A stretch of DNA of 64,000 nt from Yoonia sp. F2084L (GTDB lineage: Bacteria > Pseudomonadota > Alphaproteobacteria > Rhodobacterales > Rhodobacteraceae): positions 310,001-374,000 of the forward strand of contig NZ_JALKAH010000003.1 in NCBI RefSeq assembly GCF_023015625.1. Reading direction: 5' to 3'. Position 1 is the first letter of the stretch, and each line of letters opens with the position of its first letter. The notes beneath the pieces were generated by a model. The model did no database searches and was not told where the DNA came from. It saw only the letters and a program-made list of their open reading frames with translations. Below are positions 45,341 to 53,936 of this stretch, in pieces. The position numbers were made by a program, and so were the translations under genes.

Positions 45341-46161
45341 CCGACCGGCGGCTGACACCGGCCAACGGGCGTGTGGCCGCGATGCATTTGGCCGGATCGG
45401 TTGAAGCGAAACGCTATGTTGAGGGCTGGTCTGCGACGGTGACGGTCCCTGTCGCTGATCTTTGCCAAAGCCCGGATGGTCCGCGTGACCGTCAACTCTT
45501 GATCGGTGCCAGGGCCACTGTTTTTGAGGACCGTAACGGGTGGGCGTTTGTCCAAGCATCTGACGGTTATGTCGGATATCTGCGGTCAACTGAGTTGGGT
45601 GATGTGACAGTGCCAACGCATTTCGTGGCCACGGTCGCCACGCATGCCTATGCGCAAGAGGATTTCAAATCAGCAGACTTGCATCACCTGCCTTTCGGCG
45701 CGCGCGTAACCGTGTTGGATGAGCGGCGCAGGTTCTTTGAGACCAATCTGGGCTTTGTGCCCAAAAGCCATCTACGCGCGATTGATCGGCCCTTTTCCGA
45801 TCCCGCCACTGTGGCTCAGCTTCACTTTGGTGTGCCTTACCTTTGGGGTGGGAATTCCACACGGGGCCACGATTGCTCTGGCCTGATCACGGCATCGCTT
45901 ACGGCGTGCGACATCACATGCCCTGCCGACAGCGACATGCAGCGAGATGGATTGGGGCAGGCGTTTGCCGATGCCTACCAGCGCGGTGATCTTGTGTTCT
46001 GGGATGGCCATGTGGGGATGATGGTCGATGCTGATACGATGATCCACGCCAACGCGCATCACATGGCGACGGTATACGAACCGATCGAACGGGCGATCCT
46101 GCGGATTGAGGCGCAGGGCGATGGGCCTGTGATCGCGCGCAAACGGTTGTCGTCTATTTGA
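45337..46161 (+). CDS. NlpC/P60 family cell-wall peptidase
   Basis: A 274-residue protein with SH3-like regions (about 30-150) and a C-terminal NlpC/P60 domain. Catalytic Cys is in VPYLWGGNSTRGHDCSGLITASL; the GDLVFWDGHVGMMVD stretch gives the His. Such enzymes cut the gamma-D-Glu-diaminopimelate bond in peptidoglycan peptides. No signal peptide is visible, so it may act on recycled muropeptides in the cytoplasm, which fits the coupled M17 aminopeptidase (inference). GTG 45337 overlaps the previous stop. Confidence 0.93.
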   Translation: MTDRRLTPANGRVAAMHLAGSVEAKRYVEGWSATVTVPVADLCQSPDGPRDRQLLIGARATVFEDRNGWAFVQASDGYVGYLRSTELGDVTVPTHFVATVATHAYAQEDFKSADLHHLPFGARVTVLDERRRFFETNLGFVPKSHLRAIDRPFSDPATVAQLHFGVPYLWGGNSTRGHDCSGLITASLTACDITCPADSDMQRDGLGQAFADAYQRGDLVFWDGHVGMMVDADTMIHANAHHMATVYEPIERAILRIEAQGDGPVIARKRLSSI

Positions 46162-46489
46162 CCGCACGGATCAGTTTGCGTTCAAGCACCCGCAAGACCT
46201 GACGCAGGTCATTGCCCCGTTTCAAGGTCTGCCCGTCCATGCCGATCACTGCATATTGCCCTTGTTTAAGCCGCAGCTTGGGCCGTTTTTCGATCCTGTA
46301 AAGCGGGTTTTCGGCCGCCCTGCGAAAGACCGAGAATACGGCAACTTCGCGGAGATGCGACATCCCATAGTCGCGCCACTCGCCGGCGGCAACCATGCGG
46401 CCATAAAGGCCAAGAATCACGTTTAGCTCGGTGCGGTGAAAAGCGATCTGCTCGGGGGCATGAAACTGAGAGGGGGACTGATCTGTCAT
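46154..46489 (-). CDS. DUF2794 domain-containing protein
   Basis: A 111-residue protein of the alphaproteobacterial DUF2794 family: HRTELNVILGLYGRMVAAGEWRDYGMSHLREVAVFSVFRRAAENPLYRIEKRP followed by YAVIGMDGQTLKRGNDLRQVLRVLERKLIRAVK. Function is unknown. The start ATG 46489 is chosen over TTG 46507. It overlaps the end of the convergent NlpC/P60 gene by 8 bases. Confidence 0.9.
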   Translation of the reverse strand: MTDQSPSQFHAPEQIAFHRTELNVILGLYGRMVAAGEWRDYGMSHLREVAVFSVFRRAAENPLYRIEKRPKLRLKQGQYAVIGMDGQTLKRGNDLRQVLRVLERKLIRAVK

Positions 46490-46635
46490 ATGGTAGAGTT
46501 GCGTCAAAACCCCTTAAAATCAAGGCTTGTTATCTAAACGCCTTTGTTCTGCCTTGAAATAACCATGACACTGCCGCGTCGGCTGCCAACTGGGAACACA
46601 AGTGATTGTCAGATTAACGACATAGCGAAATGCTA

Positions 46636-46682
46636 CCCCGATGTCGCGGTCAATAGCCCCCACCCAGTTCGTGACATCGGGG
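46636..46682. repeat. 10-bp inverted repeat CCCCGATGTC / GACATCGGGG
   Basis: Perfect arms separated by 27 bases in the gap between the DUF2794 gene start and the end of the I78-type lipoprotein gene. It may be an operator or a weak terminator of the lipoprotein gene; no T-run follows. Confidence 0.55.
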
Positions 46683-46703
46683 AACTTCGTTTCCCCCAAA
46701 ATA

Positions 46704-46970
46704 TCAGCCACAGTTTATTGTTTGGATTGTTTCCATATCGTCAATCATGAAGTTGATCCGTTCTGGCCGGAAATCCTGTGTCACCATATCGCCCGGTCGG
46801 ATGACGCGCACCATGCCAAGCCGCAGGTTGCGTTCCAGTACTGTGGTCTTCTGACCGATCAGACCAGCGAACTCAGCCGCGCCACAGGTATCTTCGATTT
46901 GCGGCGGTACAGGTGGTGGGGCAGGTACCGCGCATCCGGCAAGGGCGATTAATAATATAAAGTGTCTCAT
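46704..46970 (-). CDS. I78 family peptidase-inhibitor-like lipoprotein
   Basis: An 88-residue secreted lipoprotein. The signal peptide [11 protein letters not shown] ends at a lipobox Cys (residue 13), followed by a Pro-rich spacer and the I78-type domain: [49 protein letters not shown]. The I78 inhibitor fold (elastase/subtilisin inhibitor-like) has this G-x-x-x-R-x-I-x-P-G-x-x-x-T-x-D-(F/Y)-R-x-x-R-x-N pattern. It may guard the envelope against extracellular proteases. It is divergent from adhC. Confidence 0.82.
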   Translation of the reverse strand: MRHFILLIALAGCAVPAPPPVPPQIEDTCGAAEFAGLIGQKTTVLERNLRLGMVRVIRPGDMVTQDFRPERINFMIDDMETIQTINCG

Positions 46971-47068
46971 GCCCGCATTGTCCCGGCTTTATCGGACAGT
47001 GCAAGTCCATGGTTGAAATTTCGCCGACTTTCGCTGATCGTCCGAATGAACAAAGGGAGTTGTCGGAT

Positions 47069-48181
47069 ATGCGAACACGTGCAGCCGTGGCACTTGCGGC
47101 GGGTAAGCCGCTTGAAGTGATGGAAGTGAACCTTGAAGGCCCGAAGGCTGGTGAGGTTCTGGTAGAAATCAAGGCGACGGGGATTTGCCACACGGATGAG
47201 TTTACCCTGTCGGGCGCTGATCCCGAGGGCATGTTTCCCGCCATTCTGGGCCATGAGGGTGCGGGTGTTGTTGTTGAGGTTGGTGAAGGTGTCACCAGCC
47301 TGAAGCCCGGCGATCATGTCATTCCGCTTTATACGCCTGAGTGTCGCGAATGCGATTATTGCCTGAATCCCAAGACGAACCTGTGCCAGAAAATCCGGTC
47401 CACCCAAGGCGCTGGCGTGATGCCAGATGGCACGTCGCGGTTTTCGATGCTCGATGGCACACCAATCCTGCACTACATGGGCTGCTCGACTTTTGCCAAC
47501 CACACTGTGTTGCCAGAGATTGCCCTCGCTAAGGTCCGCGAGGACGCGCCGTTTGATAAGATCTGCTATATCGGCTGTGGTGTCACGACAGGCATTGGTG
47601 CGGTGATCAACACCGCCAAGGTCGAGATTGGGTCGACGGCAATCGTCTTTGGTCTGGGCGGCATTGGTCTGAACGTGATCCAGGGTTTGCGCATGGCCGG
47701 CGCCGATCAGATCGTTGGCGTGGATCTGAACCCCGGCAAGGTTGAGATGGCGACGCGGTTCGGCATGACCGATTTTGTGAACCCCAAGGACGTCGAGGGC
47801 GATTTGGTGGCCCATCTGGTCGAACTGACCGGTGGTGGTGCCGACTATACCTTTGATGCGACCGGTAATGTCGGCGTCATGCGCACTGCGTTAGAAGCCG
47901 CCCATAAGGGCTGGGGTGAAAGCATTATCATCGGTGTGGCACCAGCCGGGGCCGAGATTTCCACACGGCCTTTCCAATTGGTGACCGGGCGCAGCTGGCG
48001 CGGGACGGCCTTTGGTGGTGCATCAGGCCGGACGGATGTGCCCAAGATCGTGGACTGGTACATGCAGGGCAAGATCGAGATTGACCCGATGATTACCCAC
48101 AAGCTGAGCCTTGATGACATCAACAAGGGTTTTGATCTGATGCATGCAGGTAAGTCGATCCGGGCCGTGGTTGAATTTTGA
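47069..48181 (+). CDS. S-(hydroxymethyl)glutathione dehydrogenase / class III alcohol dehydrogenase
   Basis: Zinc alcohol dehydrogenase class III (370 residues), which oxidises S-hydroxymethylglutathione to S-formylglutathione. The catalytic zinc site is in [12 protein letters not shown] and GHEGAGVV; the structural zinc has four cysteines in [18 protein letters not shown]. The Rossmann part is [19 protein letters not shown]. The start is ATG 47069. It works with fghA at 28241, which is not next to it. Downstream, a serine hydrolase gene starts on its stop. Confidence 0.96.
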   Translation: MRTRAAVALAAGKPLEVMEVNLEGPKAGEVLVEIKATGICHTDEFTLSGADPEGMFPAILGHEGAGVVVEVGEGVTSLKPGDHVIPLYTPECRECDYCLNPKTNLCQKIRSTQGAGVMPDGTSRFSMLDGTPILHYMGCSTFANHTVLPEIALAKVREDAPFDKICYIGCGVTTGIGAVINTAKVEIGSTAIVFGLGGIGLNVIQGLRMAGADQIVGVDLNPGKVEMATRFGMTDFVNPKDVEGDLVAHLVELTGGGADYTFDATGNVGVMRTALEAAHKGWGESIIIGVAPAGAEISTRPFQLVTGRSWRGTAFGGASGRTDVPKIVDWYMQGKIEIDPMITHKLSLDDINKGFDLMHAGKSIRAVVEF

Positions 48182-49218
48182 ACACTGCCGCACTTGATGC
48201 ATTGGCCCGGTCACTGACCGGGCCTTTTGCGTTTTGCGGGATTGCGGTTAGCCGTCCGGGGCAGACGCATTACGCGATCGGGACGGCTGACGGGATCAAG
48301 GCTGATCCCGACACAATTTTTCGTGTTGCCTCGATCTCGAAAATCATCACAGCCGCGGTGTTTGAGGGCGCTGCGAATTACGTCGGGCTAGAGCAGCCCT
48401 ACGATGTAGACGTGCGCGACGTCCTACCGCTGGATGTTCGGTCCCCCAATTTTCCGGCTCAACCAGTCACGTTGGGCATGCTGCTTACCCATACCTCTGG
48501 GCTATGGGACGATGGTGGGTATCTGTTTGATGGGCGGTTGTCCGAGGGTTTCGATGCGGCACAGATGTTTGGGCCAGATAAGCCGGGCACCTGTTTCCGT
48601 TACAGTAACTTAGGGTACATCTTGCTGGCTGCGGCGGCAGAGAAACTGTCAGGTGAGCGGTTTGACCTGCTTGTGGCAGATGCGCTGTCGCCCAATGACA
48701 TTCGCGGTAGCTTCAACTGGTTGGGTGTAGCCGCGAAAGATCTTCAAAACGTACTGCCCACGTTCCGGCGTTCTGGCAGGGATTTTGTCGCTCAGATTGA
48801 CACGCAGCCAATTCCCGCTGTGGTGCCCGATGGCTATGTTTTAGGTGAGCATACAGCCATATTTTCACCGCAAGGCGGGTTGCGTATGTCCTTGTCCGCT
48901 ATGTTGGGCCTTGCGCAAGTCTATCAGGGTGGGCTCAATCAGCCACAATGGCGATCAACGGATGGTCCAGGCGAATACTGTGATGGGTTGTTTGAACACT
49001 ACGGCGCAGGGTTGCAGTATCTTGACGCGCCGCCATTCTATCCGCGCCCATTGATCGGTCATTTCGCAAACGCCTATGGGTTCAAAGGCGGTGTGTGGTG
49101 CGATGAGGACGCAGGGCTCAGCTTTGCCTATGCGCTGAACGGGTTTCCGGTCGGTGACGAAAGCGATGATTTATCGGTGGAAGAGCGCGATATTTTCAAC
49201 GCAATTGCAGCGCTTTAG
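48178..49218 (+). CDS. Serine hydrolase (beta-lactamase/DD-peptidase family)
   Basis: A 346-residue serine hydrolase of class C beta-lactamase / EstB-like type. The S-x-x-K motif is [10 protein letters not shown] near residue 53; the Y-x-N motif is [21 protein letters not shown]. There is no signal peptide. It starts at TTG 48178 overlapping the stop of the ADH gene, so it is probably cotranscribed. The substrate is unknown. Confidence 0.88.
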   Translation: MNTAALDALARSLTGPFAFCGIAVSRPGQTHYAIGTADGIKADPDTIFRVASISKIITAAVFEGAANYVGLEQPYDVDVRDVLPLDVRSPNFPAQPVTLGMLLTHTSGLWDDGGYLFDGRLSEGFDAAQMFGPDKPGTCFRYSNLGYILLAAAAEKLSGERFDLLVADALSPNDIRGSFNWLGVAAKDLQNVLPTFRRSGRDFVAQIDTQPIPAVVPDGYVLGEHTAIFSPQGGLRMSLSAMLGLAQVYQGGLNQPQWRSTDGPGEYCDGLFEHYGAGLQYLDAPPFYPRPLIGHFANAYGFKGGVWCDEDAGLSFAYALNGFPVGDESDDLSVEERDIFNAIAAL

Positions 49219-49838
49219 GTTTTCACCCCATACCGCGCCATGAACATCTCAACTGCGCCGTTCACCACGCGCATTTTCTCTTCGCGGGTGAACTCATCGG
49301 TCATGTTGAAGACCATCCGCGGGAAAAGGTCAGCTTTGCACAGTTCGTGAAACTGTTCAGCGGCCAGTTCAAAATCGCTGATCTCAAGCTCGCCTTTCTC
49401 AACCGCCTTTTGAAAAAACTCGACCAGCCGATTACGGATCAGCATCGGACCACTTTCATAGAACTCGCGTCCCAGTTCGGGGAAACGGTCGCTTTCGCCC
49501 ACACAGATACGAAAGATGCGTTTGCCGAATTGTGATGTAATGAAATCCACCATTTCCATGGCGATGTCGCACAACACCCGTTGCACTGGCGCGTCCATGT
49601 TGATCGTCTCAATCGCATGATCGGCTTGGCGTGCGCATTCGGTTTTGGCGACCTGCATGAACAGGAAGCGTTTGTCAGGAAAGTAGCTGTAAAGCGTCGC
49701 CTTAGAGACACCTGCCGCTTTGGCGATGTCGTCAACAGAGGCCCCCTCAAAACCATCAGATAGAAACACCTGTCGGGCGCCTTCCAGCACCTGATCAAAT
49801 TTCCGTCCTTTTTTGGGTTCGACTGTGCCGTCGGGCAT
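49215..49838 (-). CDS. TetR/AcrR family transcriptional regulator
   Basis: A 207-residue TetR-type repressor. The N-terminal helix-turn-helix is GARQVFLSDGFEGASVDDIAKAAGVSKATLYSYFPDKRFLF; the larger C-terminal domain binds a ligand not identified here. The start codon is 29 bases below a perfect AACTGATCAGTT palindrome (49869-49880), and two more copies of the same operator type lie in the 50138-50294 gap, so it probably controls itself and the small secreted gene. Confidence 0.93.
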   Translation of the reverse strand: MPDGTVEPKKGRKFDQVLEGARQVFLSDGFEGASVDDIAKAAGVSKATLYSYFPDKRFLFMQVAKTECARQADHAIETINMDAPVQRVLCDIAMEMVDFITSQFGKRIFRICVGESDRFPELGREFYESGPMLIRNRLVEFFQKAVEKGELEISDFELAAEQFHELCKADLFPRMVFNMTDEFTREEKMRVVNGAVEMFMARYGVKT

Positions 49839-49868
49839 ATTGGGTGCTCCTACCAGACCTCTACCATA

Positions 49869-49880
49869 AACTGATCAGTT
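49869..49880. promoter_or_regulatory. TetR operator copy A (AACTGATCAGTT)
   Basis: A perfect 12-bp palindrome upstream of the TetR gene. With copies B (50183-50194) and C (50215-50226), the consensus is AACTGAWCRGTT. Likely an autoregulatory site. Confidence 0.75.
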
Positions 49881-49949
49881 CACTTCCGGCAAGGAGTTAG
49901 CAGCGATGGGGCCAAGTGGGGACAAGGAGCCCCATCGCTACAACAGGCG

Positions 49950-50138
49950 CTACTTGGTCGTGACGGTGCAAGTATCGCCGGAAAGTGTCGTCAGGTCGGC
50001 ACAGCCTTGGCTGACCTCAGGGGAGGGCTGAGGTGGAAATGTCAGCGTGGGGAAGTTGACCGAAATCGACAGGGCTGAGGCAGGAGCGGCAATACCGACG
50101 AAAGCGGCGGCCGTGAGGGCAAAGAAGATACGAGACAT
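49950..50138 (-). CDS. Small secreted peptide (62 residues)
   Basis: A 62-residue protein with a clear signal peptide MSRIFFALTAAAFVGIAAPASA. The mature part is about 40 residues, SISVNFPTLTFPPQPSP then GCADLTTLSGDTCTVTTK with two cysteines, possibly a disulfide loop. ATG 50138 follows AGAAGGAAAC. No family is recognised. It lies between the TetR gene and the operator pair B/C, so it is probably the TetR target. Confidence 0.7.
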   Translation of the reverse strand: MSRIFFALTAAAFVGIAAPASALSISVNFPTLTFPPQPSPEVSQGCADLTTLSGDTCTVTTK

Positions 50139-50179
50139 TGTGTGTTTCCTTCTTGAGAATTTCTGTTCGTAAGCCATAA

Positions 50180-50197
50180 CTAAACCGTTCAGTTTAG
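50180..50197. promoter_or_regulatory. TetR operator copy B (CTAAACCGTTCAGTTTAG)
   Basis: Inverted arms CTAAAC / GTTTAG around CGTTCA; the core read on the minus strand is AACTGAACGGTT. It sits 42 bases upstream of the small secreted gene start, a likely repression position. Confidence 0.7.
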
Positions 50198-50211
50198 ATT
50201 ACAAGAGAAAA

Positions 50212-50229
50212 GTGAACTGATCGGTTCAC
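50212..50229. promoter_or_regulatory. TetR operator copy C (GTGAAC TGATCG GTTCAC)
   Basis: Inverted arms GTGAAC / GTTCAC; core AACTGATCGGTT. It is 29 bases from copy B (core to core 32 bp) and just upstream of the predicted mbfA -35, so it might influence both directions. Confidence 0.7.
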
Positions 50230-50233
50230 TTTC

Positions 50234-50263
50234 TTGACTTGCGGGTTTGGAATGATGTATTAC
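50234..50263 (+). promoter_or_regulatory. Candidate mbfA promoter
   Basis: TTGACT (50234-50239), 18-base spacer, TATTAC (50258-50263). The Irr-like palindrome begins inside the -10, which would let the bound regulator block RNA polymerase. Confidence 0.5.
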
Positions 50264-50283
50264 TTTAGAACTATTCTAAAGTA
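50261..50283. promoter_or_regulatory. Irr-box-like palindrome (TTTAGAA-N3-TTCTAAA) at mbfA
   Basis: A perfect inverted repeat of two 10-base arms around CTA, with the core TTTAGAA-CTA-TTCTAAA, ending where the AGGAG ribosome site of mbfA begins. This core matches the iron-control element (ICE) described for alphaproteobacterial Irr regulators. The gene behind it is an MbfA-type protein, a known Irr target in Bradyrhizobium and Agrobacterium. Confidence 0.82.
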
Positions 50284-50293
50284 GGAGCATGTT

Positions 50294-51271
50294 ATGCTAA
50301 ATGGATTTGGCTACCGCCGTCGGTTCAATGAGCTGTCCGAACAAGAGGTTCTGGCCTTGGCCATTTCATCCGAAGAAGATGATGCCCGCATTTATCGCGG
50401 CTATGCTGAAACGCTGCGCGGGGACTATCCGGCCTCAGCCGCGATTTTTGATGGTATGGCTGAGGAAGAGGACGTCCACCGTCGCCGCCTAATTGACTTG
50501 CATCGCGCCCGCTTTGGTGAGGTCATTCCGTTGATTCGACGCGAACATGTATCGGGGTTCTATGCTCGTCGTCCTGTGTGGCTGGTCGAAAACCTTGGTC
50601 TTGCGCGGATCCGCGATGAGGCCGCCCAGATGGAACGCGATGCAGAGCGGTTTTATCTGACTGCGGCGGCTGCCACCAGTGATGCGGCGACCCGCAAACT
50701 GCTGGGTGATTTGGCAGCGGCGGAGGCAGGCCATACCGATAAGGCGCAAGCGCTGGCGGACACGCATTTGGATGGGGATACAAAGTCACAGGAAGAAGCC
50801 GCCGCCCATCGGCAGTTTGTGCTGACTTGGGTTCAGCCGGGTTTGGCGGGCCTCATGGATGGCTCTGTTTCGACCTTGGCGCCCATCTTTGCGGTGGCAT
50901 TTGCAACCCAGGATACCTGGACGACGTTCTTGGTAGGTTTGGCGGCATCCGTGGGTGCCGGGATTTCGATGGGCTTTACCGAAGCCGCGTCGGACGATGG
51001 CAAGATTTCGGGGCGGGGTTCACCGTATAAGCGGGGCTTGGCGGCTGGCGTGATGACCATGATTGGTGGTCTGGGCCATGCTCTGCCGTATCTGATAACT
51101 GACTTTTGGACGGCAACGATCATTGCTTTGATTGTGGTCTTCGTGGAACTTTGGGCAATTGCGTGGATCCAGAACCGCTTTATGCAAACCCCATGGCTGA
51201 AGGCCGTGTTTCAGGTGGTTTTGGGCGGTGCGCTGGTCTTTGCCGCCGGTGCGATTATCGGGTCCGGCTAG
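50294..51271 (+). CDS. mbfA: Membrane-bound ferritin A (MbfA), Er-VIT1 iron exporter
   Basis: A 325-residue protein with an N-terminal ferritin-like (erythrin-type) domain, residues 1 to about 160, and a C-terminal VIT1/CCC1 membrane domain. Metal ligands fit E-x-x-H patterns: SSEEDDAR, AEEEDVHRRRL (Glu59/His62 type) and AAAEAGHTDKA. The membrane half has about five helices from QPGLAGLMDGSVSTLAPIFAVAF to FQVVLGGALVFAAGAII. MbfA exports iron and protects against iron and peroxide stress. ATG 50294 with AGGAG site. Regulation by Irr is indicated by the palindrome immediately upstream. Confidence 0.94.
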   Translation: MLNGFGYRRRFNELSEQEVLALAISSEEDDARIYRGYAETLRGDYPASAAIFDGMAEEEDVHRRRLIDLHRARFGEVIPLIRREHVSGFYARRPVWLVENLGLARIRDEAAQMERDAERFYLTAAAATSDAATRKLLGDLAAAEAGHTDKAQALADTHLDGDTKSQEEAAAHRQFVLTWVQPGLAGLMDGSVSTLAPIFAVAFATQDTWTTFLVGLAASVGAGISMGFTEAASDDGKISGRGSPYKRGLAAGVMTMIGGLGHALPYLITDFWTATIIALIVVFVELWAIAWIQNRFMQTPWLKAVFQVVLGGALVFAAGAIIGSG

Positions 51272-51846
51272 ACGTTGCGCACCATTGTTGTGGACGCGTT
51301 GAAGCCGAAGATATGCCTGAGCACGCCAATCTCGACCGTCTTGACTTCTTTGAAACCTACCTGTCGATAGAGCGCCTTCGCCCTTGGGTTGGTATCTACA
51401 ACGTCAAGCCGGACCTGCGTATAGCCCCGCCGCTTCGCCTCATCCGCCACCGCATCCAGCAATGCCGTGCCAACGCCAAGACCGCGCGCTTCGGGGGCCA
51501 CGAAAAGCCCATCCATCAAGAAGCGTTCGTTTTCGGTATCCCGTTCCAGCGTGGCCAGCAGTAGCGCCCGGATGGATGCGCTGACCCAGCCATAGGTCCG
51601 CTGCAGGTCACGAAAACCCCCGCCGACCAATGCGCCCTGCGTGGTTTTGAACCCTGCAATCCCCAAAAGCCGCCCGTCGTCATCATGCGCACAGATCCCG
51701 TGATCGGGCCGCAGCACAGAGCGGACGAACATCAGCGCCTGATATTTCGGCCCCATGGTAAAGCCCAGCTTATCGCCGAAAGCCTCCCAATAGAGGGCCG
51801 CCGCCTCTTCGCGGTCTTTGTGTGGAATGCCGACTGTAATTTTCAT
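51268..51846 (-). CDS. GNAT family N-acetyltransferase
   Basis: A 192-residue acetyltransferase: MDGLFVAPEARGLGVGTALLDAVADEAKRRG is motif A (acetyl-CoA loop), followed by VRLDVVDTNPRAKALYRQVGFKEV (motif B). Substrate unknown. Its start overlaps the stop of the MoeA fusion gene (TAATG), so it is the last gene of the molybdenum-cofactor operon. It ends at the 3' end of mbfA, convergent with a 4-base overlap. Confidence 0.9.
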   Translation of the reverse strand: MKITVGIPHKDREEAAALYWEAFGDKLGFTMGPKYQALMFVRSVLRPDHGICAHDDDGRLLGIAGFKTTQGALVGGGFRDLQRTYGWVSASIRALLLATLERDTENERFLMDGLFVAPEARGLGVGTALLDAVADEAKRRGYTQVRLDVVDTNPRAKALYRQVGFKEVKTVEIGVLRHIFGFNASTTMVRNV

Positions 51847-53936
51847 TATTCAAAGCTGCTAAACGGAATATATGCGACAGGGTCACCAAATCCGACCTTT
51901 TGCGCCGGATCGTCCAATTCCACAAGCCCTGTGGCCCAGCTTAGGCCCGAGACGCGTCCTGATCCTTCGGATGCAAAAATCGTGACCTGTCCGTTTTCCA
52001 ATCGTGCGCGCAGATACTCGCGGCGGCCTTCCTTTTTGGACTTCGTGAAACCGGCAGGAAGCATGTAGCGCGCAGGCTCTGTCCATGTGCCGCCCGCCAT
52101 GACACTGAGCGCAGGTGCCGCAAAGACCAAAGCGCAGACCATCGCCGCCACCGGATTGCCGGGCAGGCCAAAGACGGGCGTATCGTTCCAAAGGCCAAGT
52201 GCGAGCGGGCGTCCGGGTTTCATTGCGATCCGCCAAAGGGCCAGAGAGCCGGTGCCTTCCAGCAGGGCTGACATATGGTCTTCGTCACCTGCGGATGCGC
52301 CACCTGACGTCAGGATCACGTCGCATTTATGTGTGGCATCATCGAGGATCATGCGCAGTGTATCGCGGTCATCTGGTGCCCGCCCCAGATCAACAACCTG
52401 ATAGCCCCAGCCTGCCGCCAAGGCGCACAGCATGGGCCGGTTTGCATCGAAGATCTCACCGTCGGTTGCGGCCTCGCCGGCTTCGCGCAATTCATCCCCT
52501 GTTGACAGAACGCCAACCCGCAGCGTTTTGAACACGCTGACGGATCTCACGCCCACCGCTGCCATCATGCCTAAATCCCCGGGAGTGATCTTGCGCCCTT
52601 GCGTCAGGATCGTCTGGCCTTGCACCATGTCCTCGCCTGCGTCGCGGGCGTTTGCGCCTTTCTTGAGGGGGCCATGAAAATTGACTTCAGTGCCATTGGC
52701 GCTGACGTCTTCTTGCAGCACGACCGTATCGACACCCTGGGGCAGGTTGGCCCCGGTCAGGATGCGGATGGCATGACCGGCGGGTACGTGGCCATGATAG
52801 GGCGCGCCCGCGGCTGAGCGGCCGTCTACCAACGGCAGGCGTACAATCCCTTCGGGTGCGGGTCCGGCGAACCCGTAGCCATCGACGGCGGCATTTGGCG
52901 CAGGCGGATGCGCGCGGGTGGCGTGCACGTCTTTTGCAAGAAAACGCCCTGCGGCGTTTTTGAGTGCGACGTCCTCTGCGGGCATGACGCAGGTGAGGCG
53001 GTCACGCAGGTGGTTTTGTGCTTCTGCGACGGGGGTCCAATAGGCGCCTTGTGGCATAGCAAAGCAGTCGTTTTTCAGAAGGGGTGGGTTGCTGATGAGC
53101 GCTTTACGCAACAACGCGGCTTGTCCGGCCCCCAGCACCCAGCCTTCAGCTGTCGCGTCCACCGCCATTAGCGTTGCCATGTCGGTTGCGGGCAATGCCG
53201 AGAAAGCACGGGCATACACAGAAACCTGTGCGGCATCTCGAATGGGCTCTGGGTCAGCCGTTACAAGATCGGGCAGGAGTGAAAAATAGGTCTCAGCTAA
53301 GACGATTTGTGCCTCGGGTGGCTGAAACGGCCAAACAGACAGCGCTTTGCCAAACCGGTGTCGCAGGCGCGCCAGTACTGGCAGCCCCATGATGACCTGC
53401 CCGCCGACAGCCCCCGCGCCCGCCAGTTGCCATGGTGAAAAGCTTCCGGGAATGGCGACGTCTGCCGCGCGTTTTTCGGCTAGCCCGTGATCTGACGTGC
53501 GATCAAGCCCCTTGCGCGGAAGATGCGCGATATCGCGTGGCAGCCCATTGAACCAGAAGGGTCCAGTACCGGGGAACATCGCGTTGATTTCGCCTGCCAG
53601 ATCAAACCGGTTGTTGGCTTTGGGGTCGTCTTGCACACGGGCTTCGAACCAATCCCAAAGCGCAAGTGTGTCTTCTGAGCCGACCAGTTGGGTGGCAAAG
53701 CCGGTAGGATAGGCAAAGCAAAGGTCGAAGCCGACAAGCACCCGGTGGCCAGCATCTTGAAGCGTCGTCAGGGTGTCGACCAGCCAATCTTCGGCCAGTT
53801 GGCGGTTGCGCAGATAGATGGGTTCACCCGCGATGCCAGCAGTGCCGATACAGGCCCAGATCGCGTCTTTGACAGGACGCGGCCCCCGATCATTGCCGCC
53901 GGACCAATCGACCATAATGACTTTGTCAAAAGTCAA
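51846..53936 (-). CDS. DUF429-like / MoeA fusion protein
   Basis: A 696-residue two-part protein. Residues 1 to about 270 (MTFDKVIMVDWSGGNDRGP ... FDLCFAYPTGFATQLV) have an RNase H-like look with DWSGG and FDLCF acidic positions, like DUF429-type proteins. Residues of about 300 to the end are MoeA, which inserts molybdate into molybdopterin-AMP: PNAAVDGYGFA, VGVLSTGDELREAGEA, VILTSGGASAGDEDHM, AMKPGRPLALG, FGLPGNPVAAMVCALVFAAP. The start overlaps the mobB stop. The role of the N-terminal part in cofactor chemistry is unknown. Confidence 0.85.
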   Translation of the reverse strand: MTFDKVIMVDWSGGNDRGPRPVKDAIWACIGTAGIAGEPIYLRNRQLAEDWLVDTLTTLQDAGHRVLVGFDLCFAYPTGFATQLVGSEDTLALWDWFEARVQDDPKANNRFDLAGEINAMFPGTGPFWFNGLPRDIAHLPRKGLDRTSDHGLAEKRAADVAIPGSFSPWQLAGAGAVGGQVIMGLPVLARLRHRFGKALSVWPFQPPEAQIVLAETYFSLLPDLVTADPEPIRDAAQVSVYARAFSALPATDMATLMAVDATAEGWVLGAGQAALLRKALISNPPLLKNDCFAMPQGAYWTPVAEAQNHLRDRLTCVMPAEDVALKNAAGRFLAKDVHATRAHPPAPNAAVDGYGFAGPAPEGIVRLPLVDGRSAAGAPYHGHVPAGHAIRILTGANLPQGVDTVVLQEDVSANGTEVNFHGPLKKGANARDAGEDMVQGQTILTQGRKITPGDLGMMAAVGVRSVSVFKTLRVGVLSTGDELREAGEAATDGEIFDANRPMLCALAAGWGYQVVDLGRAPDDRDTLRMILDDATHKCDVILTSGGASAGDEDHMSALLEGTGSLALWRIAMKPGRPLALGLWNDTPVFGLPGNPVAAMVCALVFAAPALSVMAGGTWTEPARYMLPAGFTKSKKEGRREYLRARLENGQVTIFASEGSGRVSGLSWATGLVELDDPAQKVGFGDPVAYIPFSSFE

